NCBI GenBank assembly: GCA_041875495.1
Contig: CP112982.1
Location: 1,178,001-1,242,000, forward strand
From: Halomonas sp. CH40
GTDB taxonomy: Bacteria; Pseudomonadota; Gammaproteobacteria; Pseudomonadales; Halomonadaceae
DNA: 64,000 bases
Direction: 5' to 3'
This document shows, piece by piece, positions 45,917 through 56,695 of the stretch (within the stretch, counting starts at the first letter, position 1; each line of letters starts with the position of its first letter). Under the pieces are notes generated by a model. That model did no database searches. It was not told the origin of the DNA and saw only the letters and a program-made list of their open reading frames with translations. The position numbers and the translations under genes are program-made.

Positions 45917-46810
45917 TCAGCCTGATTGGCTGGTGAGGTCTTCTTCATTTCTGCTGTCGTCGAAGTGCACGTCGAGCAGGCGAATACGCCGATTGTCTGC
46001 GTTCATCACCACAAAGTGCCAGCCGCCGAGTGAGGTCTGTTCGCCGCGCCGGGGCAGGTGGCCAAACTGCTGCATGACCAGGCCGCCTACGGTGTCAAAC
46101 TCATCGTCAGAAAACTGGGTGTTGAAGCGTTCGTTGAAATCTTCAATGGGGGTCAGGGCGCGAACAGCAAAATGACCGTCTTCCAGGGCACGGATATCAT
46201 CTTCTTCATCTGTGTCGTGCTCATCTTCAATATCGCCGACAATCTGCTCAAGAATATCTTCGATGGTAATAATCCCAGCCGTGCCGCCGTACTCGTCCAC
46301 CACAATCGCCATATGGTTGTGGGTATCACGAAACTCTTTCAGCAGGCTGTTGAGACGTTTGGATTCAGGGATAAACATCGCTGGGCGGGTGATATCCTCA
46401 AGCTGGAAGGCATCCCGCTGGGCCTGGGTCTGGGAGAGCAGGGGCAGCAGATCCTTGACCAGCACAATGCCTTTGACATCATCAAGATTCTCACCGATGA
46501 CCGGATAGCGCGAGTGGCCGGTTTCCTGAATGAGCGGCAGATAGTCATCGCTGGTCTGATCAATTGGAATGGCGGCGACCTGAGAGCGAGGAATCAGGAT
46601 CTCGCGTACCTGCTGGTCGCTGATCTGCAGCGCGCCTTCAATGATCATCATGGCATCCTGGTCGAGCTTCAGGCGGCCGGCCGTGTGGCGCAGAAAGGCC
46701 ATCAGCTCTTCTCTTGAGCTGGGCTCATCGTTATCCCCCGTCAGGGCACCAAACAGCTTATCAAGCCAGGATTTTTGAGGGGGGGCGGTGCTCGATCGGT
46801 CTTCGCTCAT
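45917..46810 (-). CDS. corC: HlyC/CorC family transporter-associated protein (YbeX/CorC)
   Basis: The 297-residue cytoplasmic protein has a pair of CBS domains (ILIPRSQVAAIPIDQT and IVVDEYGGTAGIITIEDILEQIVGDIEDEHD) and a C-terminal CorC_HlyC domain. E. coli CorC (YbeX) is linked to magnesium/cobalt transport and more recently to ribosome maturation. Its place between ybeY and lnt is conserved. Confidence 0.94.
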   Translation of the reverse strand: MSEDRSSTAPPQKSWLDKLFGALTGDNDEPSSREELMAFLRHTAGRLKLDQDAMMIIEGALQISDQQVREILIPRSQVAAIPIDQTSDDYLPLIQETGHSRYPVIGENLDDVKGIVLVKDLLPLLSQTQAQRDAFQLEDITRPAMFIPESKRLNSLLKEFRDTHNHMAIVVDEYGGTAGIITIEDILEQIVGDIEDEHDTDEEDDIRALEDGHFAVRALTPIEDFNERFNTQFSDDEFDTVGGLVMQQFGHLPRRGEQTSLGGWHFVVMNADNRRIRLLDVHFDDSRNEEDLTSQSG

Positions 46811-46836
46811 ACAGTTGATCTCTTGTTTTGACAGCG

Positions 46837-47304
46837 TTACTGCGTTTCACTCAGATACGGATCAGGAATATCAAACCTGGCCAGAAGCAGACGCTCAAGC
46901 TGCTCCATAGCCTCGGCTTCGTCGTCCTCAATATGATCATAACCCAATAAATGCAGGGTGCCATGTATGACCATATGCGCATAATGCTGCATCAGCGGTT
47001 TTTGCTGTTGCTGTGCTTCCTGTGCAACGACATTCTGGCAGATGACCAGGTCGCCAAGTAACGGTAGCTCAATACCCGGGGGCGCTTCAAAGGGAAAGGA
47101 CAGTACATTGGTCGGTTTGTCCTTGCCACGGTAGTCAGCGTTGAGCGCTTGGCTTTCATCCGCATCCACGATGCGGATGGTCACTTCATGGCGACTTTCC
47201 TGCGGGTGCTGCTCCAGCACTGCAGCGACCCAGCGTTCAAGCTGAGCCGCATCGGGCACCTGGGTGGACTGTGTCGCCAATTGATAGTCAATCAATGCCG
47301 TCAC
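46837..47304 (-). CDS. ybeY: Endoribonuclease YbeY
   Basis: The 155-residue protein has the metal-binding motif [11 protein letters not shown] near residue 113-123. YbeY is needed for 16S rRNA 3' end maturation and ribosome quality control. Its start overlaps the end of the PhoH-family gene by four bases, so the two are translationally linked. Confidence 0.95.
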   Translation of the reverse strand: MTALIDYQLATQSTQVPDAAQLERWVAAVLEQHPQESRHEVTIRIVDADESQALNADYRGKDKPTNVLSFPFEAPPGIELPLLGDLVICQNVVAQEAQQQQKPLMQHYAHMVIHGTLHLLGYDHIEDDEAEAMEQLERLLLARFDIPDPYLSETQ

Positions 47305-48365
47305 TGAAGGGAATCCTCACGTTTTTGCAGACGCTCTTCGCGGGCTTGCTGACGTTCCTCGCGAACAGCGCGCTCCTTGGCTTCCTGCTCGGATTCAAAG
47401 CTGTCGTAGGCTTCGATAATACGCTGTACCAGCGGGTGACGGACAACGTCCTTGGCAGCAAAGTGGGTCACGCCTATCCCGGGGGTGTCCCTGAGAACTT
47501 CAAGCACCTGAATCAGGCCGGAGCGCTGGCCGCGGGGTAAATCCACCTGGGTCACATCGCCGGTAATCACCGCCGTGGAGCCAAAACCTATCCGGGTCAG
47601 GAACATCTTCATCTGCTCAGGGGTGGTGTTCTGGCTTTCATCCAGGATGATATAAGCGTTGTTCAGGGTGCGTCCGCGCATATAGGCCAACGGCGCTATT
47701 TCAATTACCTGACGCTCGATCAGTTTGGCGACCTGTTCGAAACCGATCATTTCATACAGGGCGTCATAGAGCGGGCGCAGGTAGGGGTCGATTTTCTGGG
47801 CCAGATCGCCAGGCAAAAAGCCCAGTTTCTCACCGGCTTCAACGGCCGGACGAACCAGCAGGATGCGGCGGACTTCCTGCTGGTTCAGTGCTTCAACCGC
47901 TGCCGCAACGGCCAGATACGTCTTGCCGGTACCTGCCGGTCCAATACCGAAGTTGATATCGTGCTCACGGATGCTGGATACGTAGCGCTGCTGATTCATC
48001 CCGCGGGGTTTGATCATGGTGCGTGGCGTGCGCATGATCACTTCGCCGTCTTCCGGTTCCTCTTCCTCGGCAAGCGCTTCAAGCCCGGATTCCTGCAGGA
48101 ACAGGTGAACGGTGTCCGGGTCAAGCTCGTTGGCAGCGGTTTCCCGGTAAAGGTGTTCCAGTACGTTGGCGGCGGCCTTGATGCGGTTGGCCGCGCCCGC
48201 CAGTTGGAAGATGTTGCCGCGGTTACGCAGGGTAACGTCCAGACGGCTTTCAATCAGTTTCAGATGCTCATCCTGCTGCCCACACAGGCTGGCGAGCCGC
48301 TGCGGGTCATTGGGTTCAAGGCTGAGCGTGATAATGCGATTGGCCTGAGATGATGGCTGGCTCAA
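47301..48365 (-). CDS. ybeZ: PhoH-family ATPase YbeZ
   Basis: The 354-residue protein has Walker [12 protein letters not shown] near residue 143 and Walker [12 protein letters not shown], the PhoH pattern, plus an N-terminal KH-like region (residues 30-90). YbeZ works with YbeY in rRNA processing. The last 35 residues are a charged Glu/Arg coil. Confidence 0.94.
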   Translation of the reverse strand: MSQPSSQANRIITLSLEPNDPQRLASLCGQQDEHLKLIESRLDVTLRNRGNIFQLAGAANRIKAAANVLEHLYRETAANELDPDTVHLFLQESGLEALAEEEEPEDGEVIMRTPRTMIKPRGMNQQRYVSSIREHDINFGIGPAGTGKTYLAVAAAVEALNQQEVRRILLVRPAVEAGEKLGFLPGDLAQKIDPYLRPLYDALYEMIGFEQVAKLIERQVIEIAPLAYMRGRTLNNAYIILDESQNTTPEQMKMFLTRIGFGSTAVITGDVTQVDLPRGQRSGLIQVLEVLRDTPGIGVTHFAAKDVVRHPLVQRIIEAYDSFESEQEAKERAVREERQQAREERLQKREDSLQ

Positions 48366-48408
48366 GAGTAAGAAACCCGTTGGTTAATGAGTGTGAGGTT
48401 CAGCTTAC

Positions 48409-48430
48409 TGCCCCGAGTGGCCTCGGGGCA
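48409..48430. terminator. Hairpin between miaB and ybeZ
   Basis: TGCCCCGAG and CTCGGGGCA form a nine-base-pair stem around TGGC. There is no T-run on the minus strand, so it may be a weak terminator, attenuator or processing site inside the miaB-ybeZ transcript. Confidence 0.45.
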
Positions 48431-48452
48431 ATTGCCTGGGCGATGAGAGTTG

Positions 48453-49796
48453 TTAATAACGCTCTGCCGAGGCGAGTTCTCCGCGCAGGGAGTTGGGTAG
48501 CGCCTCGGTGATATCGACATCCACAAAGTAGCCGATCAGCTCGGTCGGGTTGGCCGCACGGAAATTCACAACGCGATTGTTTTCCGTACGCCCGGACAGC
48601 TGCCCCGGATCCTTGGGTGAAAATCCGCTGACCAGAATGCGCTGGCGAGAGCCCACCATGCGACGACTGATCTGCTGGGTGTGCTGGATAATCCGCTCCT
48701 GCAGAATCGCCAGGCGCTGCTTTTTGACCTCAGCGGGAGTGTCGTCTTCAAGCGAAGCCGCCGGCGTGCCGGGACGAGCGGAATAGACAAAGCTGAACGA
48801 GTGGTCAAAGCCAATCTTGTGGATCAGGTCCATAGTGGCTTCAAAATCATCCTCAGTTTCACCGGGGAAGCCGATAATGAAGTCCGAGGAGAAGCTGATG
48901 TCCGGCCGGTTGGCGCGAATGCGCTCCATCTTGTCGATATATTCCTGCGCGGTATGGCCGCGTTTCATGGCGCTGAGAATGCGGTCAGAGCCGGACTGAA
49001 CGGGCAGGTGCAGATGGCTGACCAGTTCAGGGATGTCGGCATAGGCATCGACCAGGCTATCGGTGAACTCAACCGGATGTGAGGTCGTGAAGCGAATCCG
49101 GTCAATGCCATCAACGGCGGCAATGCAGGCAATCAGTTCCGCCAGGTCGATCTCGTCACCGTAGTCGTTCTCGCCCCGGTAGGCATTAACGTTTTGGCCA
49201 AGCAGATTGACTTCGCGCACCCCTTGATCCGCCAGATGGAGAATTTCATCCATTACCGCTTCAAACGGACGCGAGACTTCTTCGCCACGGGTGTAGGGCA
49301 CCACGCAGAAGGTGCAGTACTTGGAGCAGCCTTCCATAATTGAAACAAACGCCGTTGCACCATCTGAAGAGGGCTGCGGCAGGTGATCGAACTTCTCGAT
49401 TTCCGGAAAGGTGACATCAACAGCGGCAATCTGGTTATTGCGCTTGGCATCCAGCATCCCAGGAACGCGGTGAAGTGTTTGCGGGCCAAAGACCATGTCG
49501 ACGTGAGGCGCGCGCTTGCGTAATGCCTCACCTTCCTGACTGGCCACACAGCCACCGACACCAATTACCAGGTCGGGGTTGGCGTCCTTGAGTTTTTTCC
49601 AGCGGCCAAGCTGATGAAAGACCTTTTCCTGCGCTTTCTCACGAATAGAGCAGGTATTGAGCAAAATGACATCCGCTTCAAGCTCGTTATCAGTGAGCTC
49701 CATCTGGTGTGATTCGCCGAGCAGGTCTGCCATGCGTGACGAGTCATACTCGTTCATTTGGCAGCCGTGTGTTTTGATGAAGAGTTTCTTCGTCAT
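48453..49796 (-). CDS. miaB: tRNA-2-methylthio-N6-dimethylallyladenosine synthase MiaB
   Basis: The 447-residue radical-SAM methylthiotransferase has the N-terminal cluster motif [10 protein letters not shown] and further Cys in [10 protein letters not shown] and [10 protein letters not shown], the radical-[18 protein letters not shown], and the C-terminal TRAM domain. It adds the methylthio group to i6A37 in tRNA. It leads the minus-strand run to lnt. Confidence 0.97.
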   Translation of the reverse strand: MTKKLFIKTHGCQMNEYDSSRMADLLGESHQMELTDNELEADVILLNTCSIREKAQEKVFHQLGRWKKLKDANPDLVIGVGGCVASQEGEALRKRAPHVDMVFGPQTLHRVPGMLDAKRNNQIAAVDVTFPEIEKFDHLPQPSSDGATAFVSIMEGCSKYCTFCVVPYTRGEEVSRPFEAVMDEILHLADQGVREVNLLGQNVNAYRGENDYGDEIDLAELIACIAAVDGIDRIRFTTSHPVEFTDSLVDAYADIPELVSHLHLPVQSGSDRILSAMKRGHTAQEYIDKMERIRANRPDISFSSDFIIGFPGETEDDFEATMDLIHKIGFDHSFSFVYSARPGTPAASLEDDTPAEVKKQRLAILQERIIQHTQQISRRMVGSRQRILVSGFSPKDPGQLSGRTENNRVVNFRAANPTELIGYFVDVDITEALPNSLRGELASAERY

Positions 49797-49920
49797 CGGT
49801 ACCTGTCATCTATGGGTCGTCGGGTGACGAGGATGAATGGTGGTGCGGCGGTGCCGCGACGTTGAGTGAGTATTATACGGGCACAGTAAAGCAGGGGCTA
49901 GCATTGGAATAAATCCACAC

Positions 49921-49948
49921 TTGACCACAGCGTTTGTATGAGTATACT
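49921..49948 (+). promoter_or_regulatory. Promoter of the tRNA-Asn cluster
   Basis: TTGACC (49921-49926) and TATACT (49943-49948) are 16 bases apart, and the first tRNA starts 21 bases after the -10 box. Confidence 0.8.
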
Positions 49949-49968
49949 ACGCACCGTGTTTAGGTAGT

Positions 49969-50044
49969 TCCCTGATAGCTCAGTTGGTAGAGCAAATGAC
50001 TGTTAATCATTGGGTCGCAGGTTCGAGTCCTGCTCAGGGAGCCA
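49969..50044 (+). tRNA. tRNA-Asn (GTT), copy 1
   Basis: A 76-base gene with CCA encoded. Acceptor arms TCCCTGA and TCAGGGA; anticodon loop CTGTTAA with GTT. It is the first of three tandem copies that differ in the acceptor stem. Confidence 0.97.
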
Positions 50045-50118
50045 ATCACTACCCAAGCAATTACAATATCAGCCCTAGCATCAACTAGCTGGCAGATAGT
50101 GTAAAAGGTGTTGAATGT

Positions 50119-50194
50119 TCCTCGATAGCTCAGTTGGTAGAGCAAATGACTGTTAATCATTGGGTCGCAGGTTCGAGTCCTGCTCGAGGAGCCA
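50119..50194 (+). tRNA. tRNA-Asn (GTT), copy 2
   Basis: A 76-base gene with the same D, anticodon and T arms as copy 1, but acceptor arms TCCTCGA and TCGAGGA, which still pair completely. 74 bases separate it from copy 1. Confidence 0.97.
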
Positions 50195-50219
50195 ACGTTC
50201 ACATCGTCCTTTCGGTTAT

Positions 50220-50295
50220 TCCCCGATAGCTCAGTTGGTAGAGCAAATGACTGTTAATCATTGGGTCACAGGTTCGAGTCCTGTTCGGGGAGCCA
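50220..50295 (+). tRNA. tRNA-Asn (GTT), copy 3
   Basis: A 76-base gene with acceptor arms TCCCCGA and TCGGGGA. The T stem is also changed on both sides (ACAGG with CCTGT instead of GCAGG with CCTGC), so pairing is kept. Confidence 0.97.
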
Positions 50296-50419
50296 GCCAA
50301 CTTCACGCTAGTTAATCCTCTCCTTTTTCCTCTTTCTTTTTGATTCTTCCTACCCTTTGCAAGTACCTAATTCGCTATACTAATCGTCAGCTTTCGTTTG
50401 TGAAAGGTTGGATGATTCT

Positions 50420-50788
50420 GTGAATGCCGCGACTGCATTACCGTTAATGCCGCTACAAGTCTTTAAATGTCTGAGCGACGACACGCGTCTGTCACTGGTG
50501 CTGCTGATTGCCCAGGAAGGCGAGCTTTGTGTGTGTGAAATGACCTACGCTCTCGAGCTCTCGCAACCCAAGGTGTCTCGCCATCTGGCTCAGCTGCGCC
50601 AATGTGGCCTGCTGAGCGATCAACGCGATGGCCAATGGGTGTATTACCGCCTTGCCTCTGGTCTGCCCGGTTGGGGGCAGGCGATTATTGAAGCAGGTCG
50701 AGAGGGTGAGCGTCAGCGTCTGGAAAAGCTCACTCGGCGGCTGCAGGCCATGGGTGAACGTCCGGGTCGTCGGGCGGCTTACTGTTAG
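50420..50788 (+). CDS. ArsR-family metalloregulator
   Basis: From the GTG at 50420 the protein has 122 residues. It has the winged-helix fold of ArsR regulators (MPLQVFKCLSDDTRLSLVLLI and LSQPKVSRHLAQLRQCGLLSDQRDGQWVYYRL) and the As(III)-type ELCVCE motif with Cys37 and Cys39. Such repressors leave DNA when they bind arsenite or antimonite. No arsenic-resistance gene is next to it, so it is an orphan or its target is elsewhere. A TTG at 50408 is an alternative start with a worse ribosome site. Confidence 0.88.
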   Translation: MNAATALPLMPLQVFKCLSDDTRLSLVLLIAQEGELCVCEMTYALELSQPKVSRHLAQLRQCGLLSDQRDGQWVYYRLASGLPGWGQAIIEAGREGERQRLEKLTRRLQAMGERPGRRAAYC

Positions 50789-50825
50789 GGCCTGATAGTT
50801 TGGCATTCACAGCTTGCCAATAAAA

Positions 50826-50847
50826 ACCGAGGCCATGAGGCCTCGGT
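50826..50847 (-). terminator. Intrinsic terminator of prc
   Basis: ACCGAGGCC and GGCCTCGGT form a nine-base-pair stem with a four-base loop. On the minus strand it is followed by TTTTTA. It lies 48 bases after the prc stop and also behind the converging ArsR gene. Confidence 0.85.
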
Positions 50848-50894
50848 CAGTGTTCAAGGTGAAGAGATCGGGAAAAACGCTCAGCCCGTTTTGA

Positions 50895-52988
50895 TCACTC
50901 CCGGTTGGCTAGGCGCTGAGCTGTCTGCAGCTGAGCATAGTCAAGAAGAATTTCAGCAGCTTCCAGCACCTGGGCGCGTTCAGCCGGCATGACGTCTTCC
51001 TCCTCTTCTTTTGCCTGCTCGCTGCCATTTTCTTCCTCGCTGTCTACCTGGGCGCTGGTCCATTCTTCCAATGGTTGGGCGCCAAGCGCAATGCGCCGCT
51101 GGTTTTCCAGAGCAAGCTGTTCGGCTTCCTGGGCCTGCATCTCCCTTTTGCGCTGTTCGCGGTTCAGGCTGACGCTGGTGTGCTGCTCACGCAGCTGGCG
51201 TGAAAGCTCTGTCTGACGCTCAAGGTAGAGGAAGTTGGGGTTATCTTCAGCGCGCGCCCGGTAGCGATTGATCAATGTATCAAGGTAGTTTTCCGGCTCC
51301 CCGTAGCGGCGATACTGCACGTTTTGAACGGAATCCCACGCCAGTGCATGGTCAAGGCTGCTTTCGCCGATTCTTTCCGGATCAATATCCATCGGGAAGC
51401 GAATATCCGGTTCAACGCCGCGATTCTGGGTGCTGTCACCTGAAATGCGGTAGAACTTGGCACGCGTGATCTTGATTTCACCATGGCTAAGATCGCTCAG
51501 CGTCTGCACGGTGCCTTTGCCAAAGGTGGGGGAGCCCACCACAATGCCACGGCCATAATCCTGAATGGCGCCGGCAAAGATTTCTGACGCAGAGGCCGAC
51601 AAGCGGTTGGTAAGCACCGTTAATGGGCCATCGTAATGGGTGCCCGCGTCACTGTCGCCGTATAGCTGTATGCGCCCTCTGGCATCACGTACCTGAACGG
51701 TCGGGCCGCGATCGATAAACAGGCCAAGTAGGCTGTTGGCTTCCTGTAATGCGCCGCCGCCGTTGTCACGTAGATCCAGTACAATGCCTTCTACGCCGGC
51801 TTCCTTGAGGGCAGTGATTTCCTTGGCGACATCGCGAGTGGTACTGCGATAGTCATCTTCACCTGCTTGCCAGGCTTCAAAATCGACATAGAAGGTGGGC
51901 ACGGTGACCACACCGACCTTGTGCTGTTGGCCATCACGTTCCAGCTCAATGACTTCACTTTGTGCGGCCTGGTCTTCAAGTTTCACGGTGTCACGGGTGA
52001 TCTCGACCACTTGAGTACGCGTAACATCAACGGCCTGAGCGGGGATGACTTCCAGACGCACCACGCTGCCCTTGGGGCCGCGAATCAGGTCGACAACGTT
52101 ATCCAGGCGCATGCCGATAACATTCACCAGATCTTCTTCGTCTTCCTGGCCAACCGCGACAATACGGTCGGCTGGATCCAGTACACCGGCCTGGTCAGCA
52201 GGGCCGCCTGGCACAAGGCTGGCAACCTTGACGTATTCGCCGTCGGCCTGAAGCATGGCGCCAATACCTTCCAGCGACAGGCTCATCTGGATATCAAAGG
52301 ATTCTCCCTGGCGCGGTGAAAGGTAGCTGGTGTGGGGGTCCACGGTGCCGGTGACCGCTGCCATCAGCAGGCCGAACACATCTTCAGCTTCGGTTTGTTC
52401 AACCCGCGAAAGCTGTCCTTCGTAGCGTTGGCGCAGTGTGGTCTCAATCTGTTCGTTGTCCTGCTCTGCGAGTACTAGCGTCAGGGCAGCATTCTGCAGA
52501 CGTTTTTCCCACAGGGCGTCAAGCTCACTGATATTGCTGGCCCAGTTGGCCTCTTCACGGTCAATTTCGAGGCGCTCATCACTATCGAACTGATAGTCCA
52601 GTCCCTCGTCGATGCGCTCAAGCAGCCAGTTCAGGCGGGCTTCACGGCGTTCGTTGGAACGTTCGTGCAAGGCAAAGGCGTCATCGATATCGCCTTCGAA
52701 GATCAGATCAGCCATCTGTGTTTCGAGGTGCCGATAAGGCGCGATATCACTTTCCAACAGATACAGGCGCTGGCCGTCGAGGTTGTCCAGATAGCGCTGA
52801 AAGGCTTCTGAAGACCAGTCATCGTCGAAGGTGATGTCAGCGTAGTGGCTATAGCGCAAGGAGTCCGCAATTTCAACGGCGACTTCACGCTGCTCATCGG
52901 TGGGTTCCAGTGCCCATAGCGCTGGACTTATAAAGGTCAGCGCGGTCGCCAAGGTCACCGAGCGCGTAAGAGTTGCAAACCAGCTCAT
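50895..52988 (-). CDS. prc: Carboxy-terminal processing (tail-specific) protease
   Basis: The 697-residue protein has a signal peptide (about residues 1-26, ending in LWA), an N-terminal helical domain, a PDZ domain near 240-330 and the S41 protease domain. The Ser-Lys dyad is in the segment SASASEIFAGAIQD (Ser near 466) and GSPTFGKGTVQ (Lys near 491), spaced as in E. coli Prc. The long C-terminal DUF3340-like region follows. It degrades periplasmic proteins with nonpolar C-termini and controls peptidoglycan hydrolases. It is transcribed alone and ends at a terminator. Confidence 0.95.
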   Translation of the reverse strand: MSWFATLTRSVTLATALTFISPALWALEPTDEQREVAVEIADSLRYSHYADITFDDDWSSEAFQRYLDNLDGQRLYLLESDIAPYRHLETQMADLIFEGDIDDAFALHERSNERREARLNWLLERIDEGLDYQFDSDERLEIDREEANWASNISELDALWEKRLQNAALTLVLAEQDNEQIETTLRQRYEGQLSRVEQTEAEDVFGLLMAAVTGTVDPHTSYLSPRQGESFDIQMSLSLEGIGAMLQADGEYVKVASLVPGGPADQAGVLDPADRIVAVGQEDEEDLVNVIGMRLDNVVDLIRGPKGSVVRLEVIPAQAVDVTRTQVVEITRDTVKLEDQAAQSEVIELERDGQQHKVGVVTVPTFYVDFEAWQAGEDDYRSTTRDVAKEITALKEAGVEGIVLDLRDNGGGALQEANSLLGLFIDRGPTVQVRDARGRIQLYGDSDAGTHYDGPLTVLTNRLSASASEIFAGAIQDYGRGIVVGSPTFGKGTVQTLSDLSHGEIKITRAKFYRISGDSTQNRGVEPDIRFPMDIDPERIGESSLDHALAWDSVQNVQYRRYGEPENYLDTLINRYRARAEDNPNFLYLERQTELSRQLREQHTSVSLNREQRKREMQAQEAEQLALENQRRIALGAQPLEEWTSAQVDSEEENGSEQAKEEEEDVMPAERAQVLEAAEILLDYAQLQTAQRLANRE

Positions 52989-53225
52989 TAATCAAGCTCT
53001 CCTGGATTTGTGTAAACTCGTACAGACTGCATGCTTTATATGACTGACAATCTGCCGCTGAGTTGCGAAATGGAGTTGCGAAATGCAGCCAATCACGGCC
53101 GTTAACCAACCACGTCGTTTATCTGCTGCAATAACAGTTACCTGAATACTTGCATGAAACAGACAAGTATTGTAACAGCTCTTGTGCGTTGCTGAGACTA
53201 CTTCATCGTTGTTAAGAGGATTTTC

Positions 53226-54545
53226 ATGTCACACATTTTAAAGTCTGGCCTGCTGGATCGGCTGTGTGCGTTTTTACAGGCATCGCCAACCCCCTGGCAT
53301 GCTACCCGCAATATGGCGCTGCGCCTGGAGGCGGCGGGTTACCAACGGCTGCAGGAAACCGCCAGCTGGCAGCTGGAAGCAGGCAAGCGTTACTACGTGA
53401 CCCGTAATGATTCATCCATCATTGCCTTTCAGTTGCCTGAAGGTGGAGTGCTGAAAGACTTGCGTATGGTCGGGGCTCATACCGATAGCCCAGGCCTACG
53501 CCTGAAGCCCAACGCAACTCAGCGCAGTGCTGGCTGGTTACAGTTAGGCATTGAGGTCTATGGTGGTGCCTTGCTGGCGCCCTGGTTCGATCGTGACCTG
53601 GGCATTGCCGGCCGGGTGCATCTGCGTCAGCCGGATGGACGTCTGACCAGTGTCTTACTGGATGTTGCTGAGCCGGTGGCTATCCTGCCGAGCCTTGCGA
53701 TTCACCTTGATCGCGAAGCCAACAACGGTCGCGCGATCAACCCTCAGACCCAGATGGCGCCGGTCTTGATGCAGGACGATCAACAGGACCTTAACAGCCT
53801 GCTGCAGGCCTGGATTCAGGCACAGCATGCGATTGAAAACGCCGATATCGTCGATTTTGAATTGAGTTTTTATGATCTGCAGGCGCCGTCGCTGATCGGC
53901 GTTGAGCAATCGCTGCTTGCCAGCGCTCGGCTGGATAATCTGCTGTCGTGCTTTATCGGCCTGGAGGCGTTACTTGCCAATGATGGCCAGCAAGGTGCGC
54001 TCCTAGTGGCCAACGACCATGAAGAAGTGGGAAGTGCCAGTGCCTGCGGTGCCCAGGGGCCGTTTCTGGGCGATGTGCTAAGCCGCCTGAATGCCCAGCT
54101 GGGCGGCGGTAGCGAGGAGTCTCTGATTCAGCTGGTTCAGTCGTCCTGCATGGTTTCCTGTGACAACGCCCACGCTCTGCACCCCAATTTTCGCGACAAG
54201 CATGACGAACAGCACGGCCCCTTGATCAATGCAGGCCCGGTCATCAAGGTGAATGCCAATCAGCGCTATGCCACCAACAGTGCCACCAGCGCGCTGTTCC
54301 GCGATCTCTGTTGTGAAGCCGACGTGCCGGTGCAAGTGTTTGTGACCCGTGCGGATATGGGCTGCGGGAGCACTATCGGGCCAATTACGGCCACTCAGGT
54401 GGGGGTGCCAACGGTGGATGTGGGCGTGCCGCAGTGGGCGATGCATTCGATTCGTGAAACCGCAGGAAGCCAGGATGTAGAGTATCTGGTGCGGGCGCTG
54501 ACGGCCTTCTATAACCGCGCCAGCCTGGGGCTGGTCGAAAGCTGA
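53226..54545 (+). CDS. apeB: M18 family aminopeptidase
   Basis: The 439-residue protein has the M18 metal-site motifs: [14 protein letters not shown] near 85, [14 protein letters not shown] (Asp), [16 protein letters not shown] (Glu pair), [14 protein letters not shown] (Asp) and [12 protein letters not shown] (final His). M18 (ApeB/aspartyl aminopeptidase) is a cytoplasmic zinc enzyme that forms tetrahedral dodecamers. AAGAGGA lies seven bases before the ATG. Confidence 0.94.
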   Translation: MSHILKSGLLDRLCAFLQASPTPWHATRNMALRLEAAGYQRLQETASWQLEAGKRYYVTRNDSSIIAFQLPEGGVLKDLRMVGAHTDSPGLRLKPNATQRSAGWLQLGIEVYGGALLAPWFDRDLGIAGRVHLRQPDGRLTSVLLDVAEPVAILPSLAIHLDREANNGRAINPQTQMAPVLMQDDQQDLNSLLQAWIQAQHAIENADIVDFELSFYDLQAPSLIGVEQSLLASARLDNLLSCFIGLEALLANDGQQGALLVANDHEEVGSASACGAQGPFLGDVLSRLNAQLGGGSEESLIQLVQSSCMVSCDNAHALHPNFRDKHDEQHGPLINAGPVIKVNANQRYATNSATSALFRDLCCEADVPVQVFVTRADMGCGSTIGPITATQVGVPTVDVGVPQWAMHSIRETAGSQDVEYLVRALTAFYNRASLGLVES

Positions 54546-54564
54546 TAACGCTTTCTGCCGACAC

Positions 54565-54613
54565 AAAAAAGCCCGCTGGCGTTTCAGTAAACTGAAATTT
54601 CAGCGGGCTTTCT
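54565..54613. terminator. Bidirectional terminator between apeB and tRNA-Met
   Basis: AAGCCCGCTG (54569-54578) and CAGCGGGCTT (54601-54610) pair, with an inner stem TTTCAGT and ACTGAAA. Six A lie on the left and T on the right, so it can stop apeB (plus) and the tRNA (minus). Confidence 0.88.
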
Positions 54614-54619
54614 GGAATA

Positions 54620-54696
54620 TGGTGGCTACGCCCTGATTTGAACAGGGGACCCCATCATTATGAGTGATGTGCTCTAACCAGCTGAGCTACGTAGCC
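54620..54696 (-). tRNA. tRNA-Met (CAT), elongator
   Basis: A 77-base gene with encoded CCA. Acceptor arms GGCTACG and CGTAGCC pair, and the anticodon loop is CTCATAA. The acceptor and D-arm sequence closely match the E. coli elongator tRNA-Met, not initiator or Ile2. Confidence 0.95.
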
Positions 54697-54711
54697 ATTC
54701 AACGGAGGCGG

Positions 54712-54740
54712 ATATTACTCAGCATTTCTATCGGCGTCAA
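54712..54740 (-). promoter_or_regulatory. Promoter of tRNA-Met
   Basis: On the minus strand TTGACG (54740-54735) and TAATAT (54717-54712) are 17 bases apart and end 15 bases before the tRNA. Confidence 0.8.
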
Positions 54741-54774
54741 GTCTTTTCCGTCTTGTGCCAGGCAGGTGGCCCGT

Positions 54775-55866
<1,092 letters not shown>

Positions 55867-55982
55867 GAGTGTTTCCTGAAAAGTGTTCGATGAAGTAAGT
55901 TGAAAAGCAGTCAATAAGACGGTTTGCCAGGCATTCTACGCGACACCGCTGAATACACTAAGCAGCGCCTGCCACTGAGGCG

Positions 55983-56576
55983 TCATTCGGGTACCGCCGA
56001 AAAACGATGCTGGCGATTCATGGCATTGGCCCAATCGCCGCCAAGCGCCAGCGGCAGGGTGGCCAGGCATTCATCAAGCGCTTGTTCAATGGCTAGTTGC
56101 TCGCTTTTACCCGGGCGCCCCAGCACGTAGTTGACGACCTGATTGGCGCTACCCGGATGGCCAATGCCAATACGTAAACGGTGAAACTGCTTTTGATTGC
56201 CCAGGGCACTGATAATGTCGCGTAGGCCGTTGTGGCCGCCGTGGCCACCGCCGGTCTTGTAGCGCGCCTGCCCGGCAGGCAGGTCAAGTTCGTCATGGGC
56301 AATCAGAAGCTGTTCAGGTGAGAGCTTGAAAAACTGACAGAGGGCGGCCACTGAAGCGCCACTGCGGTTCATGAAGGTTGTCGGATTAAGCAGGTGTAGC
56401 GTATGGCCAGAAAAGTTGACCTTGGCATAGAGGCCGAGAAACTTCTTTTCCGGGCGCAGTTGGGCGTTGGCCGCACGGGCCACAGCGTCGACTGCCCAGG
56501 CGCCAGCATTGTGGCGTGTGGCAGCATACTCGGGGCCGGGGTTACCCAGGCCGATCAAGGCCGATACGTGGCTCAT
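55983..56576 (-). CDS. pth: Peptidyl-tRNA hydrolase
   Basis: The 197-residue protein has GLGNPGPEYAATRHNAG with the catalytic His, then FMNRSG and the HDELDLPAG segment, the Pth pattern. It recycles peptidyl-tRNA released from ribosomes. It follows rplY after two terminator-like hairpins and precedes ychF. Confidence 0.97.
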   Translation of the reverse strand: MSHVSALIGLGNPGPEYAATRHNAGAWAVDAVARAANAQLRPEKKFLGLYAKVNFSGHTLHLLNPTTFMNRSGASVAALCQFFKLSPEQLLIAHDELDLPAGQARYKTGGGHGGHNGLRDIISALGNQKQFHRLRIGIGHPGSANQVVNYVLGRPGKSEQLAIEQALDECLATLPLALGGDWANAMNRQHRFSAVPE

Positions 56577-56616
56577 CCTTAGTTCCTCATGGCGTTAGGT
56601 TGGGGCTGTCCAGACG

Positions 56617-56648
56617 GCAAAAAAAATCAAGCGCCAGAGGCGCTTGAT
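56617..56648 (-). terminator. Intrinsic terminator downstream of rplY
   Basis: ATCAAGCGCC and GGCGCTTGAT form a ten-base-pair stem with a three-base loop, followed on the minus strand by a run of about eight T. Confidence 0.88.
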
Positions 56649-56654
56649 CATGAT

Positions 56655-56685
56655 ACTGAAAAGGGGCCATGGTTGGCATGGCCCC
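56655..56685 (-). terminator. First hairpin terminator after rplY
   Basis: GGGGCCATG and CATGGCCCC form a nine-base-pair stem with a five-base loop, followed on the minus strand by TTTTC. With the next hairpin it makes a double stop before pth. Confidence 0.75.
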
Positions 56686-56695
56686 AGGCAAGCGC

